Below are positions 61,317-64,000 of a stretch of DNA of 64,000 nt, piece by piece; within the stretch, counting starts at the first letter, position 1, and the number at the start of each line of letters is the position of its first letter. The translations under genes and the position numbers were made by a program. The notes below the pieces were generated by a model that saw nothing but the letters and a program-made list of their open reading frames with translations, was not told the DNA's origin and made no database searches. Source of the DNA: an uncultured Ruminococcus sp. (GTDB lineage Bacteria; Bacillota; Clostridia; Oscillospirales; Ruminococcaceae). The DNA lies in contig CADAES010000002.1 of the NCBI GenBank assembly GCA_902786975.1, positions 1 through 64,000 of the forward strand, read 5' to 3'.

Positions 61317-61892
61317 TGCCCTGTTTTGTTTGTACCATTCAAGAAAACCCTTGATGTATTCCTCGTGCGGAGTGATAATGTCAATGTCGATATCATCATT
61401 TGCCTGTTCGTATTCGGCAAGCACATCTTTAAGGTTATCTGCAGAGAGCATGTAATCGTTTATTATGTATTCATCGTCATAACCGAGTGTGTACAGCAGC
61501 AAAGCCGAAACAACGCCTGTCCTGTCCTTGCCTGCGCTGCAGAAAAACAGAACGTTGCTGTTTGAATGAACCGCTTTGTCTATTATCCGCTGCATTTTTT
61601 CATCGCACATTTGGATATATGAACGAATTACCCCCTCGGCAGTGTCGGGTACAGCGTTACCTCCTGTCACAGGCATACTTAAGTATTCAAAGCGCTTGTC
61701 ATATTTAAGCGGGCAGGACTTAGCCTGCTGCTCCGAGCCTTCACGCAGGTCAATTACCGTAAGTACATCTTCATCTATCAGCCATTGTGTTTCCTCTGCC
61801 GTCAGACTCACGGGAACATCGCTCCTTATGAATCTGCTGTCGCCCTTTATAAGCTGACGGGTGTTGTTCGTGTTTTTGAATAAACTGCTCAT
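61314..61892 (-). CDS. Tyrosine-protein phosphatase (Tyr_phosphatase_3 / PTP-like)
   Basis: A 192-residue cytoplasmic phosphatase. The P-loop is FCSAGKDRTG (CX5R with the GKDRTG end of the Tyr_phosphatase_3 group), and VIDLRE lies upstream as in relatives. The usual His before the Cys is Phe here, a change that may alter activity. Substrates may be phosphotyrosine proteins or phosphoinositides. It starts 4 bases after mutS2 ends on the same strand, so the two share a transcript. Confidence 0.88.
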   Translation of the reverse strand: MSSLFKNTNNTRQLIKGDSRFIRSDVPVSLTAEETQWLIDEDVLTVIDLREGSEQQAKSCPLKYDKRFEYLSMPVTGGNAVPDTAEGVIRSYIQMCDEKMQRIIDKAVHSNSNVLFFCSAGKDRTGVVSALLLYTLGYDDEYIINDYMLSADNLKDVLAEYEQANDDIDIDIITPHEEYIKGFLEWYKQNRA

Positions 61893-61896
61893 ATCT

Positions 61897-64000
61897 TCAC
61901 TTCAGTTCGACCACGGTAACTCCGTCCTCGCCCTCGCCGTAAAGACCCTTTCGTGAGGACTTGACAGAAGGGTGGTGCTTGAGGTGCGCCCTTACGGCAT
62001 TCTTGAGAACACCCGTGCCTTTGCCGTGGATTATCGTAACTATACCGACGCCCGACATCACAGCATCGTCGATAAAGCTGTCAACGGCGTAGATACCGTC
62101 GTCTGCCGCATATCCTCTGATGTCAAGCTCTGTCGAGAGCTTTCTTGTCATTCTGCTCTCAACACCCTTGGTAGAAACAGCTCCCTGCTTGCTCTTGTTC
62201 TTTGTTTTGGTGCTCTGCTGCTTTTCGACAAGCCTCAGCTTGCTTACATCGACCTTTGTTTTCATAACTCCGACCTGAACAAAGCAGTTGCCCTTGGAGT
62301 CGGGCGGGCTGATAACGATACCGTTGCGCTTAGTGTCCCATACAAGCACCCTGTCGCCCTTTTGCAAAGGCCTCGGCAGAACATATCCGTCGTCTTTTTC
62401 CTCGATAACGGGGTTAGCCTCAAGATAAAGCTTGTTCATTGTCGCTTTTTGCTTGTGCCTTGCGTCGATAGCCTTTTGTGTAAAGCTTTCTTTTTCCTTC
62501 TCCTTGCGAAGCGAGTCAAGCTCGTCAACGAGCTGCTGTGACTCACGCTGTACACGTCTTACTATCTCCTGAGCCTCCAGCCTTGCACGCTCGAGAATAT
62601 CCTCTCTGTCACGGGCAAGCTTCTGATTGTCGTTTTCAAGCTTCTGCCTCAGCTCGTCAGCCTCACGCCTGTATTTCTGAGCAAGCTCATTGTTCCTTTC
62701 AAGCTCAGCCTTTGTGCGTTCAAGGTCGTCAAGTATGTTTTCAAATTTCTTGTTTTCTGACGATAAAAGCGAGCTTGCGTGGCTTATGATATCTTCGTCT
62801 ATGCCAAGGCTTCTTGATATCGCAAAAGCGTTTGACTTTCCGGGAAAGCCGATAACGAGCTTGTAGGTAGGCTTCAGTGTCTCCGGGTCAAACTGACAGC
62901 TTGCATTGAGTACGCCGTCCGTTTCGATAGCATACATCTTTATTTCCTGATAGTGCGTTGTTGTGATGAGCGTAGCCCTGAACGTGTGTATCCTGTCGAT
63001 TATTGATACCGCAAGCGCCGCACCCTCAACAGGGTCTGTGCCGGAGCCCAGCTCGTCCAGAAGCACAAGGCTGTCGCTGTCCGCCTCGTCAAGGATACGC
63101 TTGATAGTGCTTATGTGAGAGGAGAATGTCGAAAGGTCGTTTTCTATCGACTGCTGGTCTCCTATGTCTACAAGCACTTTTTTGTAAACACACACCCTGC
63201 TTCCGTCCGATGCAGGTATCATCAGACCGCACATCGTCATCAGCGTCAGCAGTCCGACAGTTTTGAGCACGACCGTTTTACCGCCTGTGTTCGGGCCTGT
63301 GATAACAAGTACGCTGTTTGAGTCCGTGCCTATTTCAAGATCGATAGGCACGACCTTTTTTTCGTCTATCAGCGGGTGCCTTGCTTTTTTGAGGATTATC
63401 ACCCCGTCATCGCCTATCTCCGGCTCCATAGCCTTCATTTTAGCGCCGAGGTTAGCCTTTGCAAAATAAACGCATAATTCACACGAAGCGTTGTAGCTTG
63501 ATATCAGCTTGTCCTTCAGCTGACCGCACTCTGCCGAGAAGCCGCTGATGATGCGGTGTATCTCGTCCTGCTCCTGTGCGGCAAGTATGCGTATGTCATT
63601 GTTTGCCTCAACAACGCTCATCGGCTCGATGAAAAGGGTAGAGCCCGATGCGGATATATCGTGCACCAGTCCGCTGACGTTTGATTTGAATTCACGCTTT
63701 ACAGGTATAACAAATCTTCCGTCACGGATAGTTACTATCGAATCCTGCATATATTTTTTGCCCTCGCCCGACTTTATCATCTTGTCAAGCGACTCTCGTA
63801 TCGAAAGCTGTGAGCGGGCTATTTTTCGTCTGATGCTCCGAAGCTCGGGGCTTGCGTCGTCAGAAAGGCTGTTCTCGTCGATAATAGCCTCGTTAAGACG
63901 CCTCAAAAGCGAGATTTCGGGGAACAGGCTCTCAAACAGATAATTGAGCTTTGTCTGTTTGTCCTCCAGCTGGTCGTACCATTTTGCAAGAGCGTCCGTC
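61897..64000 (-). CDS. mutS2: Endonuclease MutS2 (N terminus beyond window)
   Basis: A partial gene: the frame stays open through 64000, giving 700 visible residues, so about 90 N-terminal residues are missing. It has the MutS2 core, Walker A GPNTGGKT, Walker B LVLLDELGSGTDP, a long coiled-coil region rich in Glu, Lys and Arg, and a C-terminal Smr domain with LDIRGY and HGKGTGVLK. MutS2 lacks mismatch-recognition domains; in Bacillus it acts on collided ribosomes and in recombination control. A TTG at 63904 is not the start. Confidence 0.95.
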   Translation of the reverse strand, partial: TDALAKWYDQLEDKQTKLNYLFESLFPEISLLRRLNEAIIDENSLSDDASPELRSIRRKIARSQLSIRESLDKMIKSGEGKKYMQDSIVTIRDGRFVIPVKREFKSNVSGLVHDISASGSTLFIEPMSVVEANNDIRILAAQEQDEIHRIISGFSAECGQLKDKLISSYNASCELCVYFAKANLGAKMKAMEPEIGDDGVIILKKARHPLIDEKKVVPIDLEIGTDSNSVLVITGPNTGGKTVVLKTVGLLTLMTMCGLMIPASDGSRVCVYKKVLVDIGDQQSIENDLSTFSSHISTIKRILDEADSDSLVLLDELGSGTDPVEGAALAVSIIDRIHTFRATLITTTHYQEIKMYAIETDGVLNASCQFDPETLKPTYKLVIGFPGKSNAFAISRSLGIDEDIISHASSLLSSENKKFENILDDLERTKAELERNNELAQKYRREADELRQKLENDNQKLARDREDILERARLEAQEIVRRVQRESQQLVDELDSLRKEKEKESFTQKAIDARHKQKATMNKLYLEANPVIEEKDDGYVLPRPLQKGDRVLVWDTKRNGIVISPPDSKGNCFVQVGVMKTKVDVSKLRLVEKQQSTKTKNKSKQGAVSTKGVESRMTRKLSTELDIRGYAADDGIYAVDSFIDDAVMSGVGIVTIIHGKGTGVLKNAVRAHLKHHPSVKSSRKGLYGEGEDGVTVVELK

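Overview
The window looks like a chromosomal segment of an anaerobic, spore-forming Firmicute of the class Clostridia, most like Ruminococcus and relatives (Oscillospiraceae/Ruminococcaceae). Reasons: a PolC-type replicative polymerase, GatCAB, DivIVA/SepF/YlmH division genes, a HisZ plus short HisG pair, a split transketolase, strong AGGAGG-type ribosome sites with many TTG and GTG starts, near-consensus sigma-A promoters with 17-bp spacers, and sporulation genes (dpaA, dpaB, yunB). No phage, insertion sequence or CRISPR array was seen. It is mostly core housekeeping DNA, densely packed, with no gene-free stretch above 300 bases (the longest is 8786-9084, 299 bases).

Layout. 1-1450: tRNA-Trp, an orphan membrane protein and a GNAT acetyltransferase. 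1580-4570: a self-contained YtrA-type GntR regulator with an ABC ATPase and two membrane subunits. 4572-8900 (minus strand): a sugar-binding-like/GGDEF signalling protein and an EF-G-like GTPase. 9005-10560: dipicolinate synthase dpaAB. 10594-13435: glycogen synthase and a penicillin-binding-protein-like protein whose active-site motifs are all altered. 13485-15352: phosphoglucose isomerase and a small P-loop protein. 15390-16195: yceD-rpmF. 16226-30442: a long run for ribosome biogenesis, phospholipid and isoprenoid synthesis and replication (der, plsY, gpsA, yjbQ, pyrH, frr, uppS, cdsA, dxr, rseP, ispG, polC). 30496-37731: a histidine operon (hisZ G D B H F I E) with three extra genes and without hisA or hisC. 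37825-38654: a cysteine-rich conserved protein. 38682-46550: miaB, ylbF, mutS, mutL, miaA, hfq. 46563-50648: a HlyD-like protein and yggS-sepF-ylmH-divIVA. 50677-54805: lspA, rluD, a HAD hydrolase and split transketolase. 54877-55494: yunB. 55500-61271: ligA, gatCAB and a zinc-ribbon membrane protein. 61314-64000 (minus strand): a tyrosine phosphatase and mutS2, which runs off the right edge.

How the genes work together. The 16-30 kb block couples membrane building (PlsY, GpsA, CdsA; the UppS lipid carrier fed by Dxr and IspG) to translation (Der, PyrH, Frr) and replication (PolC). MutS, MutL and MutS2 bracket the second half. The three most notable observations are a PolC whose 3'-5' exonuclease domain is present but has lost its visible catalytic residues, a DacF-like protein with all three catalytic motifs substituted behind a hairpin that buries its ribosome-binding site, and a histidine operon lacking hisA with unknown genes inserted. 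I did not find a clearly new multi-gene defence or mobile system here.
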